From Oscillospiraceae bacterium (GTDB taxonomy: Bacteria > Bacillota > Clostridia > Oscillospirales > CAG-272), in NCBI GenBank assembly GCA_015064545.1, contig SVSA01000006.1, positions 1-44,330 of the forward strand: a stretch of DNA of 44,330 bases. Direction: 5' to 3'. The stretch's first letter is position 1; every line of letters starts with the position of its first letter. The notes below the pieces were generated by a model. It saw only the letters and a list, made by a program, of their open reading frames with translations, was not told where the DNA came from and did not search any database. Made by a program: the position numbers and the translations under genes. Below, in pieces: positions 1 through 8,548 of this stretch.

Positions 1-3
1 AAT

Positions 4-29
4 CTCCCCCTGCTGCGCAGCAGGGGGAG
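4..29. repeat. Perfect 26-bp GC-rich palindrome
   Basis: Positions 4-16 and 17-29 are exact reverse complements (arm CTCCCCCTGCTGC) with no unpaired loop. No run of T follows on either strand, so it is not a textbook intrinsic terminator. It lies 130 bases past the stop of the ABC exporter and may belong to a gene left of the window. The rest of positions 30-160 holds no recognisable gene. Confidence 0.7.
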
Positions 30-160
30 TTGAAAGAATCTTATTCAATTAACATATTCTTTTGTTTTTTAGTCTGTCTACTTGACAGGGGGCACATTAC
101 TGTCGGGTGCTCGGCGGTTTTGTTATGTATCGCTTGGCCCGCATCCAGCGGAGCAGAAGG

Positions 161-2158
161 TTACTCCTGAGGCTTACGCGGGAAGGGTGGTGGCATCGGG
201 TGCGGCGGCGCCATCGGAGGACGGGGAGAGGGCTCGCTCTCTTCCTCTTTTTTCTCGGTGACATATCGCTCGGCCTGCGCCAAAAAGAGTCGGGCATATT
301 CGCCGCCGTCTGCGATCAGTTGGCTGTGGTTACCCTCCTCCACCACGGTGCCGTTTTTCAGAACCACAATGTTGTCGGCGGTGGTGGCGCTTGACAGACG
401 GTGGGAAACAAAGATGGTCGTCCGCTCCCGACGAAGCTCGTCAAACTGACGGTAGATTTCCTGCTCGGCAATGGCGTCGAGCGAGGCGGTCGGCTCGTCC
501 AGAATCAGAATATCCGATTCGGAGTAGAACGCGCGGGCGATCGACAGCTTTTGCCATTGACCGATGGACAGCTCGATGCCGTCCGGCTCAAAGTAGCGCA
601 TCAACGGTGTATCGAAGCCGTGAGGAAGCGCATCGATAAAGGCCTCCGCACTGCTCTTTTGTGCCGCCGCACGGATGTCCTCGGCATTTTCCTCGCGGCT
701 CAGCTGACCGAAACGGATGTTTTCCTTGACCGAAACGGCGTATTTGCCGAAATCCTGGAAAATGATGCCGAAGGCGGCGTAGACATCCTCCACGCGATAT
801 TCGCGGATGTCGTAGCCGTCCAAGAGAATCACGCCCTCCGTGGGATCGTACAGGCGGGTGAGAAGCTTGATGAGCGTGGTTTTTCCGGCGCCGTTCAGGC
901 CGACCAGCACCACGGTACTGCCGGCTTCGATGGTGAGATTGATGTGCTTGAGCACATCGCGCTGTGTGCCGGGATAGCGAAAGGAGACATCGCGGAGCTC
1001 AAAGCGGTGCGCGATATGGCGCTGGAGGGGACGGGGCTCATCCAGCGTCGGAACGATGGTTTTCTTTTCCTCCATGAAGGTGATCATGTTATCGATAAAC
1101 AGCGTGCCCTCGTAGATGGAGGCGATGGTCATGATCAGCGTCGCAATACCGGAGGAAATGGAGGTTAAAGCGCCGGTGTAAAGCGAATAATCACCAACCT
1201 CATACTCGCCGCGCAGGACACCGAGCGCGATCATGACAAACAGCGTACAGTTGACGATCGTGGTTATCAGCGACAGGCCGATCTGCCAGAAGCCCTCGGT
1301 CAAAAAGAGCTTCTTGAGTCCCTTGAAATAACGGCCGAACACCTCGCGGTAACGCCCGATAAAGGTGTTGGATAAGCCGAACAGCCGTACCTCCTTGGCC
1401 ACATCCTTGTTGGTCATCAGGCCGGAATAGTACGACATCTGGCGGCGATCCTTGGAGCGGTGGCGCATATAGAGGAAGTTCTTGCGCCGATAGACAAAGC
1501 TGATAACAGCCGACGGGATACTGAGCGCCGCCACGACCAAGGGAGCCGCCGGGCTGACGGCATACAGGATCACGATAAACGAGACCATGCTGATGATCGA
1601 GCTGATGATGGTAAAATTCGCGCGCAGAATCTGGATCGGACGGTGTCCGGCCTCACGGCTGGCGTTTTCGAGCTTTTCGTAGAATTCCGGACGGTCAAAG
1701 CCCGAAAGATCGACCTCCTTCGCCTTGTTCATGATCTTGACATTGACATGGTTGACAACCAGCTCTCCGGCAATGTTATTGAGAATCTGGCTGACCTGAG
1801 CCACAAGGCGTGTCAAAAAGAGATGGCCAAACTGCAGGATCAGCAGGAACAGAATCCCCGAGAGCAGCTCTTCGCCGCCGCCAAAGGCCTGCGCCAGACG
1901 GTTGATCAACTTGCTCGAGATCATTGCTCCGACAACCGGCATGGCGCCGTCGAAGATGGCGGTGAACATCATGACGAAGAGAATCCACGGCCGTGTTTCC
2001 CAGACTAAGCGAAAAATGTAAAATAAACGGTAGAAAAATTTCGAGATAAGACGGCACAAATAGCCGGGGATTTCGCGTAAACGCTTGGGCTTCGGCTCGC
2101 GGTTTTTGTCAAGGGCGCTGCCAGGCGGCGGGCCCATCATTGGTCCTCCCGGTCCCAT
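161..2158 (-). CDS. ABC transporter, fused permease and ATPase (exporter half-transporter)
   Basis: A 665-residue type IV ABC exporter subunit: an N-terminal transmembrane domain (about residues 35-330) followed by a nucleotide-binding domain. The NBD shows Walker A (GLNGAGKTT), an ABC signature of the form LSIGQWQK, Walker B with ILILDEPTASLD, and a switch His in FVSHR. It should sit in the membrane as a dimer and use ATP to export a small molecule, lipid or peptide; the substrate cannot be told. I chose the ATG at 2158 because AAGGAG lies just upstream (about 2169-2174); an upstream in-frame ATG at 2206 has no such site. Oddly, both termini are rich in Pro and Met (MGPGGPMMGPPPG at the start, PPMAPPHPMPPPFP near the end). 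It stands alone, with its own promoter. Confidence 0.9.
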   Translation of the reverse strand: MGPGGPMMGPPPGSALDKNREPKPKRLREIPGYLCRLISKFFYRLFYIFRLVWETRPWILFVMMFTAIFDGAMPVVGAMISSKLINRLAQAFGGGEELLSGILFLLILQFGHLFLTRLVAQVSQILNNIAGELVVNHVNVKIMNKAKEVDLSGFDRPEFYEKLENASREAGHRPIQILRANFTIISSIISMVSFIVILYAVSPAAPLVVAALSIPSAVISFVYRRKNFLYMRHRSKDRRQMSYYSGLMTNKDVAKEVRLFGLSNTFIGRYREVFGRYFKGLKKLFLTEGFWQIGLSLITTIVNCTLFVMIALGVLRGEYEVGDYSLYTGALTSISSGIATLIMTIASIYEGTLFIDNMITFMEEKKTIVPTLDEPRPLQRHIAHRFELRDVSFRYPGTQRDVLKHINLTIEAGSTVVLVGLNGAGKTTLIKLLTRLYDPTEGVILLDGYDIREYRVEDVYAAFGIIFQDFGKYAVSVKENIRFGQLSREENAEDIRAAAQKSSAEAFIDALPHGFDTPLMRYFEPDGIELSIGQWQKLSIARAFYSESDILILDEPTASLDAIAEQEIYRQFDELRRERTTIFVSHRLSSATTADNIVVLKNGTVVEEGNHSQLIADGGEYARLFLAQAERYVTEKKEEESEPSPRPPMAPPHPMPPPFPRKPQE

Positions 2159-2196
2159 CGGATCACACTCCTTTTTTGATTGTTCGTTTCCTAACA

Positions 2197-2225
2197 ATGA
2201 TACCACAAAACCGGCCGAAAGACAA
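2197..2225 (-). promoter_or_regulatory. Sigma-A promoter of the ABC exporter
   Basis: On the minus strand, TTGTCT (2220-2225) and TATCAT (2197-2202) are separated by 17 bp. They point at the ABC exporter whose ATG is at 2158. Confidence 0.6.
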
Positions 2226-2274
2226 GAGGATTGCTGAAAATTTCAAAAAACCTTCACCTTATCCGGAAAATATC

Positions 2275-2303
2275 TTGCATTTTCTTTCGGTAACCGATAT
2301 AAT
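2275..2303 (+). promoter_or_regulatory. Sigma-A promoter of the GH123-like gene
   Basis: TTGCAT (2275-2280), a 17-bp spacer and TATAAT (2298-2303) lie 38 bases before the start codon at 2342. With the minus-strand promoter at 2197-2225, this makes the intergenic region a divergent promoter region. Confidence 0.65.
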
Positions 2304-2341
2304 AAAAGACAGAGTTACTACGTTTTCCCAAGGAGACTGCT

Positions 2342-3988
2342 ATGACCGAAGTCCTGTCCTGTCGCTTTGTTTCCTCGCTTGCTAAAGGCTTGGTAACCGA
2401 TTCGCTTACCGCCTATCCTGCCTTGAGCGCCATCTCGGTGCTGCGCGAGGAGACGCTTGATCTTCAGCTGTTCATCGATTCTCCGGCAGGGCCGACGCGC
2501 CATCTGACCTTTTCGGTAGCGGGGATGGAGGGGGTTCTTGTCCGCGAGGTGGTTTCGGTGCCGGTTGATCTGCCGCAGTATGCGCACGATACCACCGCAG
2601 GCACCGAGCTGTCTCTGTTCTCACCGAGCGGCCTTTATCCCGACCTGCTCCAGCCGACCGATCGGGATCGGCTCTATCTGCGCGGCGGCGTGCTGACGGC
2701 GCTCTGGCTGAGCGTAACACCGACCGAGGCCGGTGTGTTTCCGCTTGGCGTTACGCTGTATGAAAACGGTGAGCCGGTGGCGGAGGCTACGATCACCGTC
2801 ACGGTGGCCGAGGCGGCTTTGCCTGCGTCGTCGCTGCTCTATGCCCATTGGTTTCATTATGATTGCCTGGCGGATTACTATCACGTTCCGGTTTTTTCGG
2901 AGCGTCATTGGGAGATCATTCGGAGCTTTCTTTGTGTGGCGGTCAAAAACGGTGTGAATTGTCTGTATACACCGGTCTTTACTCCGGCGCTGGATACCGA
3001 TATCGGCGGCGAACGGCCGACGGTTCAGTTGGTTTCCGTCACCAAAACGGGCGAGGACTATGCCTTTGATTTTTCGCTTCTCAAGCGTTTTCTTGACATG
3101 GCGCGTGACTGCGGTGTTACGCATTTTGAAATCGCGCATCTCTTTACGCAGTGGGGTGCCAAGGCCGCGCCGAAGGTGATGGTGACGGTGGATGGCGTCG
3201 AGACGCGGCTCTTTGGCTGGGATACGCCGGCCGCGGAGGGCGAATATCCGCGCTTTTTATCGGTTTTCTTGCCGGCGCTCAAGGCGTTTTTGGCGAAGGA
3301 AGGGGTTCTCTCCCGTTGCCGCTTCCATGTTTCGGATGAACCGACAAGCGAGCAGCTTGAGGATTATCGGAAAGCGCAGGCGGTGGTCGCGCCGTATCTT
3401 GACGACTGTACCGTGATGGATGCGCTGTCCTCGGTGGTCTTCTTCCGCGAGGGCTTGGTAAGGACGCCGATTCCCGGCAGTAATCATATCGAAGACTTTT
3501 TGGACGAAACGATCGGTGAACGCTGGACCTATACCTGCTGTGCCCAATGGAACCGCACGGGAAACCGCTTTATCGCGTATCCCTCCTTCCGTAACCGCAT
3601 TCTTGGCGTTCAGCTCTATAAATTCGGCATCAACGGCTTTTTGCAGTGGGGCTATAATTATTATTACAGTATGCACTCCCGCCGTCTGATCAATCCCTTC
3701 TTAACCCAATCGGCCGACGGACAGGTGCCTTGCGGCGATGCCTTTGACGTATATCCGGCACCCGACGGCACGCCCCTCGAATCGATCCGTATTGCCGTAT
3801 TCCGTGAAGCGCTTGCCGACCGCGAAGCCCTCCTCCTCTGTGAGAAGGTGATCGGCCGCGAGGCCACGGTTCGTCTTATCGATCAGCTGGCCGGTAAGCC
3901 GTTGACCTTTACCGATTACCCCGCCACCCCCGAGTATCTTCTCACCCTCCGCGAGGAGGTTAACCGTATTCTTCGGCAAGGTACCTAA
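2342..3988 (+). CDS. GH123-like (DUF4091) glycoside hydrolase
   Basis: A 548-residue protein resembling the DUF4091 / GH123 catalytic family, whose characterised members are beta-N-acetylgalactosaminidases. The N-terminal third looks like a beta-sandwich; the barrel follows. The sequence HVSDEPT near residue 330 fits the Asp-Glu pair used in GH123 substrate-assisted catalysis, and the aromatic stretch QWGYNYYYS fits the sugar-binding end of the barrel. There is no signal peptide, so it probably acts in the cytoplasm on imported oligosaccharides. The RBS AAGGAG sits 6-7 bases before the ATG. A deacetylase and a metalloprotease follow on the same strand. The substrate is inferred from the family only. 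Confidence 0.75.
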   Translation: MTEVLSCRFVSSLAKGLVTDSLTAYPALSAISVLREETLDLQLFIDSPAGPTRHLTFSVAGMEGVLVREVVSVPVDLPQYAHDTTAGTELSLFSPSGLYPDLLQPTDRDRLYLRGGVLTALWLSVTPTEAGVFPLGVTLYENGEPVAEATITVTVAEAALPASSLLYAHWFHYDCLADYYHVPVFSERHWEIIRSFLCVAVKNGVNCLYTPVFTPALDTDIGGERPTVQLVSVTKTGEDYAFDFSLLKRFLDMARDCGVTHFEIAHLFTQWGAKAAPKVMVTVDGVETRLFGWDTPAAEGEYPRFLSVFLPALKAFLAKEGVLSRCRFHVSDEPTSEQLEDYRKAQAVVAPYLDDCTVMDALSSVVFFREGLVRTPIPGSNHIEDFLDETIGERWTYTCCAQWNRTGNRFIAYPSFRNRILGVQLYKFGINGFLQWGYNYYYSMHSRRLINPFLTQSADGQVPCGDAFDVYPAPDGTPLESIRIAVFREALADREALLLCEKVIGREATVRLIDQLAGKPLTFTDYPATPEYLLTLREEVNRILRQGT

Positions 3989-4059
3989 GGGAAAGGACAC
4001 CGCTTCGCTCCCCCCGATTCGTAAACCAACAAGAATAAGATCACGGAGAAAGGCCTTTT

Positions 4060-4746
4060 ATGAAAATTCTTACCTTCAGCTATGACGACGGTGTGACGCA
4101 GGATATCCGTTTGATTGAGCTGTTTAACCGCTATGGTATGAAAGCCACCTTCAATCTCAATTCCGCTCTCCTCGGAACTCCCGGTGAGCTGATCCGCGAA
4201 GGCAAGCACGTTTGGCACAACAAGGTGGCCGCCTCGGAGGTGCGCCATGTGTATGAGGGCCATGAGGTTGCGTCGCATACCCTTACCCATCCCCTGCTTC
4301 CTGCCATTGAGGACGAAGAGGAGATTGTACGGCAGGTGGAGGAGGACAGGCTGGCCCTGTCCGAGCTGGCCGGCTATGAGGTGGTTGGCTTTGCCTATCC
4401 GGGCGGCGGTATCAATTACGATGCCCGCGTTTCGGAGATTCTGCGCCGCCGTACCGGCGTGCGCTATTGCCGCACCACCGTTTCCTCTCATGCCTTCGCG
4501 CCGCAGAAGAATCTCTATGAGTTTCAGCCGAGCGTGTATCATCACGCGGAATGGGATACACTCTTTTCGCTCGGCGAGCGCTTCCTTGCGTTGCCCGATG
4601 AGGGAACGCAGGTGTTCTATGTCTGGGGACATGCCTACGAATTTGATATTCACGATACCTGGGATCGCTTTGAGGACTTTTTGCGCCTGATGAGCGCCCG
4701 CCCCGATCTCTGTTATCTCACAAACCGCGAGGCGCTTCTGTTATGA
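4060..4746 (+). CDS. Polysaccharide deacetylase family protein (NodB domain)
   Basis: A 228-residue carbohydrate esterase 4 / NodB-type protein. The first motif is TFSYDDG, giving the catalytic base and metal-binding Asp. The second is SHTLTH, which supplies the two metal-binding His. The Pro-Gly-rich YPGGG stretch fits the third motif. Members remove N- or O-acetyl groups from sugars. No signal peptide or membrane anchor is present, unlike the peptidoglycan deacetylases, so a cytoplasmic sugar substrate is likely. The gap to the GH123-like gene is 71 bp. The stop overlaps the next start codon by four bases (ATGA), so it is translationally coupled to the metalloprotease gene. Confidence 0.85.
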   Translation: MKILTFSYDDGVTQDIRLIELFNRYGMKATFNLNSALLGTPGELIREGKHVWHNKVAASEVRHVYEGHEVASHTLTHPLLPAIEDEEEIVRQVEEDRLALSELAGYEVVGFAYPGGGINYDARVSEILRRRTGVRYCRTTVSSHAFAPQKNLYEFQPSVYHHAEWDTLFSLGERFLALPDEGTQVFYVWGHAYEFDIHDTWDRFEDFLRLMSARPDLCYLTNREALLL

Positions 4747-5276
4747 GTACCGAATATCCTCCGCTTTCCTACGAGGTTGTCTATACGCGCCGTCGCGGCA
4801 GCATGGCCATTCGGATTTCCCGGGAGAAGGGCGTGCGTGTCTTTGTGCCATACGGCACCAAACGTCAGCCGATCGAAGCGTTTGTCAATCGAAGCCGCCC
4901 GTCCATCGAAGCGGCGCTGACGCGTTTGCCTCAGCCCAAGCCGCCGCTCAGCGAAGCCGAGATTGCGGCGTTGCGCCGCCGCGCCGAAACCGAGCTCCCC
5001 GAACGGGTGAAGCATTTTGCCGCGTTTATGGGCGTGCGTCCCTCCTATGTCAAAATCACGGCGGCCAAAAAGCGCTTTGGCAGCTGTAACAGCCGGCGCG
5101 GACTCTGCTTTAGCCTCTATCTGATGCAATATCCGCCCGAGGCGATCGATTATGTGGTGGTTCATGAGCTGGCGCATTTGCGGCATCCCAATCACAGCCC
5201 TGCCTTTCATGGCTTTGTGGCCGAAATTCTGCCCGATGCCGCGGCACGGCGGGCGTTGCTGCGCCAAGCACCGTAA
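4743..5276 (+). CDS. YgjP/DUF45-like zinc metallopeptidase
   Basis: A 177-residue protein of the YgjP-like (DUF45) M48-related family. The zinc motif HELAH falls near residue 140 and is followed by the family-typical NHSPAFH, which supplies the third ligand. The upstream KKRFGSCNSR matches the conserved K-R-x-G-SC element of this family. It should be a soluble cytoplasmic protease or peptidase; physiological substrates of the family are largely unknown. Its start overlaps the deacetylase stop (ATGA at 4743-4746), so the two are co-translated. Transcription likely ends at the hairpin starting at 5302. Confidence 0.85.
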   Translation: MSTEYPPLSYEVVYTRRRGSMAIRISREKGVRVFVPYGTKRQPIEAFVNRSRPSIEAALTRLPQPKPPLSEAEIAALRRRAETELPERVKHFAAFMGVRPSYVKITAAKKRFGSCNSRRGLCFSLYLMQYPPEAIDYVVVHELAHLRHPNHSPAFHGFVAEILPDAAARRALLRQAP

Positions 5277-5301
5277 GAAGCGCTTTGCTTACAAAAACAA
5301 G

Positions 5302-5338
5302 AAACAGCAGATCTGTGAAAGCAGATCTGCTGTTTTTC
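5302..5338. terminator. Bidirectional intrinsic terminator between ygjP-like gene and asnS
   Basis: A 14-bp perfect stem (5302-5315 with 5322-5335, arm AAACAGCAGATCTG) and a 6-base loop. A T run follows on the plus strand, and TTGTTTTTG follows on the minus strand. It separates two convergent genes. Confidence 0.85.
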
Positions 5339-5354
5339 ATGCATATGGATCGAC

Positions 5355-6749
5355 TCAGAACTCGGCCGAGCCGGTGGTGCGGGGGAAGGATTCGACATCG
5401 CGGATGTTCGAAATGCCGGTAACATACATGATCAGACGCTCAAAGCCAAGACCGAAGCCGGCGTGCTTGGTGCCGCCGTAGCGGCGGAGATCCACGTACC
5501 AGTGGTAGTCCTCGGCCTTCAGGTCGAACTTTTCGATGCTCTCAAGGAGGACATCAAGACGCTCCTCGCGCTGGGAACCGCCGACCAGCTCGCCGACGCC
5601 CGGCACCAGAAGGTCAACGGCGGCGACCGTCTTGCCGTCATCGTTGACGCGCATATAGAAGGCCTTGATGTCGCGCGGCCAATCGGTGACAAAGACCGGC
5701 TTGCCATAGACCTGCTCGGTCAGATAGCGCTCGTGCTCGGTCTGGAGATCCATGCCCCATTCAACGGGGTAGTCAAACTTCACGCCGCTTTCCTTTAAGA
5801 GCGTTACTGCCTCGGTATAGGGCAGGCGGACGAAATCGCTGTTTACGATGTTGTTCAGACGCTCCAGCAGCGTGGTGTCGATAAACTTGTTGAACAGCTC
5901 CAGCTCGCGCGGACATTCCTTCATGATATACGAAACGACATATTTCAGCATCGCTTCGATCACTTCCATATCATCGTTCAGATCGGCAAAGGCCATTTCG
6001 GGCTCCATCATCCAGAACTCGGCGGCGTGGCGCGGCGTGTTGGATTTTTCGGCGCGGAAGGTCGGGCCGAAGGTGTAGACGTTGGCAAAGGCCATCGCAT
6101 AGGTTTCAACATTGAGCTGTCCCGAAACGGTCAGGTTGGTCGACTTGCCAAAGAAGTCCTGCGAGAAATCAACCTTACCGTCCTCGGTTTTGGGGAGATT
6201 CTCCAAATCCAGCGTGGTCACGCGGAACATCTCGCCCGCACCCTCGCAGTCACTTCCCGTGATGATGGGGGTGTGGACATAGACAAAGTTTCTTTCCTGG
6301 AAGAACTTGTGGATGGCATAGGCCGCCACCGAACGGACGCGGAAGACCGCCTCGAATTTGTTGGTTCTGGCGCGCAGATGCGCGATTGTGCGTAAAAACT
6401 CGTCCGAATGGCGCTTTTTCTGCAGCGGATAGTCGGGCGTGGAGGTGCCGGTGATCTCGATGTCGGTTGCCGACAGCTCGAACGGCTGCTTGGCTTCCGG
6501 TGTCAGAAGCAACTGTCCCTTGATGGCGAAGGAGGCACCGACATTCTGCTTGGCGACTTCCTTGTAGTTGGCCAGCTTTTCGGCGTCAAAAACGACCTGA
6601 AGGCAGGGTAATGTGCTGCCGTCGTTGAGATCGATGAAGCCGAAATTATTGTTGGCGCGGATCGAACGGCACCAGCCGCAGACCGTGATCTCGTGGCCGG
6701 TGTGTGCTTCCGGCGAGGCAAACAGCTCTTTGATTGTGATTCGTTTCAT
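5355..6749 (-). CDS. asnS: Asparaginyl-tRNA synthetase
   Basis: A class IIb aminoacyl-tRNA synthetase of 464 residues that charges tRNA-Asn with asparagine. An N-terminal OB-fold anticodon-binding domain (about residues 15-105) precedes the catalytic core. Motif 2 ([15 protein letters not shown]) and motif 3 ([13 protein letters not shown]) are both visible. The FRAEKSNT sequence and MEPEMAF are typical of AsnRS rather than AspRS. The length is normal. The start at 6749 has an AGAGG site upstream. The zinc-ribbon protein gene lies 86 bp upstream on the same strand, so the two may share a transcript. No T-box leader is visible. Confidence 0.97.
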   Translation of the reverse strand: MKRITIKELFASPEAHTGHEITVCGWCRSIRANNNFGFIDLNDGSTLPCLQVVFDAEKLANYKEVAKQNVGASFAIKGQLLLTPEAKQPFELSATDIEITGTSTPDYPLQKKRHSDEFLRTIAHLRARTNKFEAVFRVRSVAAYAIHKFFQERNFVYVHTPIITGSDCEGAGEMFRVTTLDLENLPKTEDGKVDFSQDFFGKSTNLTVSGQLNVETYAMAFANVYTFGPTFRAEKSNTPRHAAEFWMMEPEMAFADLNDDMEVIEAMLKYVVSYIMKECPRELELFNKFIDTTLLERLNNIVNSDFVRLPYTEAVTLLKESGVKFDYPVEWGMDLQTEHERYLTEQVYGKPVFVTDWPRDIKAFYMRVNDDGKTVAAVDLLVPGVGELVGGSQREERLDVLLESIEKFDLKAEDYHWYVDLRRYGGTKHAGFGLGFERLIMYVTGISNIRDVESFPRTTGSAEF

Positions 6750-6835
6750 AATTCTAACCTCTTTGTGATATCAATCGGGGCGTTGCCCCTGTTGGTGCGT
6801 TTTTTGTGCGTGCGGGACGAACCGCGGGCTTATTC

Positions 6836-7705
6836 TCACTTTTTCTTGAGGAAATCCCGTGCGACGTACAGACTTTTCAGATAGGTTTTTTCTTTGGCGT
6901 AGTCCTCGTCCAGCTTTTTTGCTTCCGCGATCAGACGGTCGGCATCGGCGCGCAGACGGGCGTTTTCGGCAAGGATCTTCTCGTGCTCCGCGACGATCTG
7001 TTGCGATTCGGTCTGAATCTGCTGTGCTTCGGTCTGGATCCGTTGCGACTCCTGTAACGCGGCCTGCCAGCGGGGCTGAGTCTGAAGCTGTTCGCTTCCC
7101 AACGCGTTAAGACGGGCGTTCAGCGAATCGACCTCACGAAGAATGTTACCAACCTCCCGATCGATCTCGGAAAGACGGCGGGTGTCGTAAGGGCCGAGAC
7201 GACTTTTCTCCTGCATCAGCACGCCGTGACGGGCGACGATCACGTCGCCGCGCGCCCGAAGCTCGGCGGCCTGCCGCTGAATTTCTTGCTCTCTTTCGTT
7301 AAAGGAGGTCAGGAGGCGGCCGTTTTCTTCGGCTCTCTGACAGATGGTGGCGATGCGTGCGTCCAATCCCTTTTTCTTGGCGGACAATTGGTCGATGCGC
7401 TCGTTCAAGCGGTTCATTTCTGCCTCTAGCTTGAGGCTCTTCTCTTCGGTCTGTGCTTTCTTGCTCAGCAGCTCCTGACAGATGGCCTCGGTCTGACGGA
7501 TACGTTCCTCCAAGGCGTTCTTCTCCTCGGCGGTCGCATTCGGCTGAGGCGCGGGTGCAGGGGGCGGCGTCGGCGCGGACGGCGGAGTTCCCATCATCCG
7601 CCGAATTTCCTCCACCGAGTAGCGAAGACCGCAGGACTGACAGACAAAGACGCCGTTCTCCTTCAATAAATTGGTTGAGCCGCAAATTTCGCATTGAATG
7701 GCCAT
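6836..7705 (-). CDS. Zinc-ribbon and coiled-coil protein of unknown function
   Basis: A 289-residue protein beginning MAIQCEICGS. Two CxxC knuckles (CEIC and CQSC, within the first 25 residues) make a rubredoxin-like zinc ribbon. A short Pro/Ala-rich linker follows (about 45-60), and the rest is one long charged alpha-helical coiled coil rich in E, Q, R and L. There is no membrane segment or signal. The start at 7705 is chosen for the strong AGGAGGA site; an upstream in-frame ATG at 7783 would read into repeat A1. I do not recognise a named family. The ribbon plus coil suggests a scaffold or nucleic-acid-associated protein, which is inference only. Confidence 0.8.
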   Translation of the reverse strand: MAIQCEICGSTNLLKENGVFVCQSCGLRYSVEEIRRMMGTPPSAPTPPPAPAPQPNATAEEKNALEERIRQTEAICQELLSKKAQTEEKSLKLEAEMNRLNERIDQLSAKKKGLDARIATICQRAEENGRLLTSFNEREQEIQRQAAELRARGDVIVARHGVLMQEKSRLGPYDTRRLSEIDREVGNILREVDSLNARLNALGSEQLQTQPRWQAALQESQRIQTEAQQIQTESQQIVAEHEKILAENARLRADADRLIAEAKKLDEDYAKEKTYLKSLYVARDFLKKK

Positions 7706-7761
7706 GGGTTTCCTCCTGATCTGATGTAGTGTGGCCGAGCTTTGCATTCGGCCGGGGGTAA

Positions 7762-7985
7762 GCCGCAGGGCTCTGCCCCGCACCCGCTTAAGGAACTTTT
7801 TGAAAAAAGTTCCTTAAGAATCTTCAAAAACTTTGAAAATGCGAAAAACTGCGTTTTTCGCGGGGGAATCTTTAAGTCCCCCGGCCGAAAACAGCGTTTT
7901 CGGCCATAAACGCTTCTTTGCTTCTTTCTTTCAAAGAAAGAAGCCGGGTTCCAAGGGGCGGCGCCCCTTGGAGAGAATCGCGTCC
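7762..7985. repeat. Interspersed hairpin-array repeat, family A, copy A1
   Basis: This copy reads, on the plus strand, as modules P6-P5-P4-P3-P2-P1, each an inverted repeat: P6 GCAGGGCTCTGCCCCGC, P5 AAGGAAC...GTTCCTT, P4 GCGAAAAACTGCGTTTTTCGC (named here by its 9-bp arms), P3 GGCCGAAAAC...GTTTTCGGCC, P2 CTTCTTTC...GAAAGAAG, P1 CCAAGGGGC...GCCCCTTGG. It ends in CGCGTCC, which touches the stop codon of the flavin reductase gene. No gene is present. Confidence 0.85.
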
Positions 7986-8548
7986 TATCGTTTCTTCTTC
8001 ACGCTCACGCCGAAGGGGGCGAGCTTTTTACCCAGCGCGTAGTAATCGCCATGGGCGAAGGCGGCGAGGCCGGCACGTTCCAGACGGAGCTTACCGTTTG
8101 TGTCGAGGAGTGCTTCATCGACATGCACGGCGACGATTTCCGCGAGGAACATATCGTGAGTACCGAGGGGAAGGATTTGTGTTACCTTACATTCGAGATT
8201 CACGGGACATTCGGCAATGAGGGGCGCTTTGACATGGGCGGCCTCGGCCTTGGTGAAGCCGCACTTGGCGAACTTATCAACCTTAGCGCCGGTATAGATG
8301 CCGCAATAATCGGCCTGCCTGACAAGGGAAGCGGGGGTCAGATTGACAACAAACTCGCCGCTTTCCTTGATGATTCCATAGGAATGGCGTGTGGGACGGA
8401 GCGAGATATAGGTCATGGGCGGCTTGGTGTTCACCGTACCGGTCCAGGCGACGGTGATGATATTGGCCTTCAAGCTGTCACCGCAGGAGACCATGACGGG
8501 CGGAACCGGCGCCGTCAGAACGGTTCCCTTCCATTGTTGTTTAGCCAT
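7985..8548 (-). CDS. Flavin reductase-like domain protein (flavoredoxin type)
   Basis: A 187-residue protein of the flavin reductase-like / flavoredoxin split-barrel family, which binds FMN and passes electrons from NAD(P)H or a redox partner. Supporting sequences are the VMVSCGD opening of the barrel, the VAWTGT strand, PPMTYISLRPTRHSY, and EFVVNLTP. The start at 8548 is set by GGAGG just upstream; the longer frame to 8581 lacks one. The first 8 bases overlap the end of the M28 peptidase gene, so it is translationally coupled as the last gene of the operon. The stop codon abuts repeat A1. Confidence 0.85.
   Translation of the reverse strand: MAKQQWKGTVLTAPVPPVMVSCGDSLKANIITVAWTGTVNTKPPMTYISLRPTRHSYGIIKESGEFVVNLTPASLVRQADYCGIYTGAKVDKFAKCGFTKAEAAHVKAPLIAECPVNLECKVTQILPLGTHDMFLAEIVAVHVDEALLDTNGKLRLERAGLAAFAHGDYYALGKKLAPFGVSVKKKR

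Noticed and set aside
2600..2720. Other small antisense frames in the GH123-like gene
   Set aside because: No RBS and no motif; they are by-products of GC-rich coding sequence.
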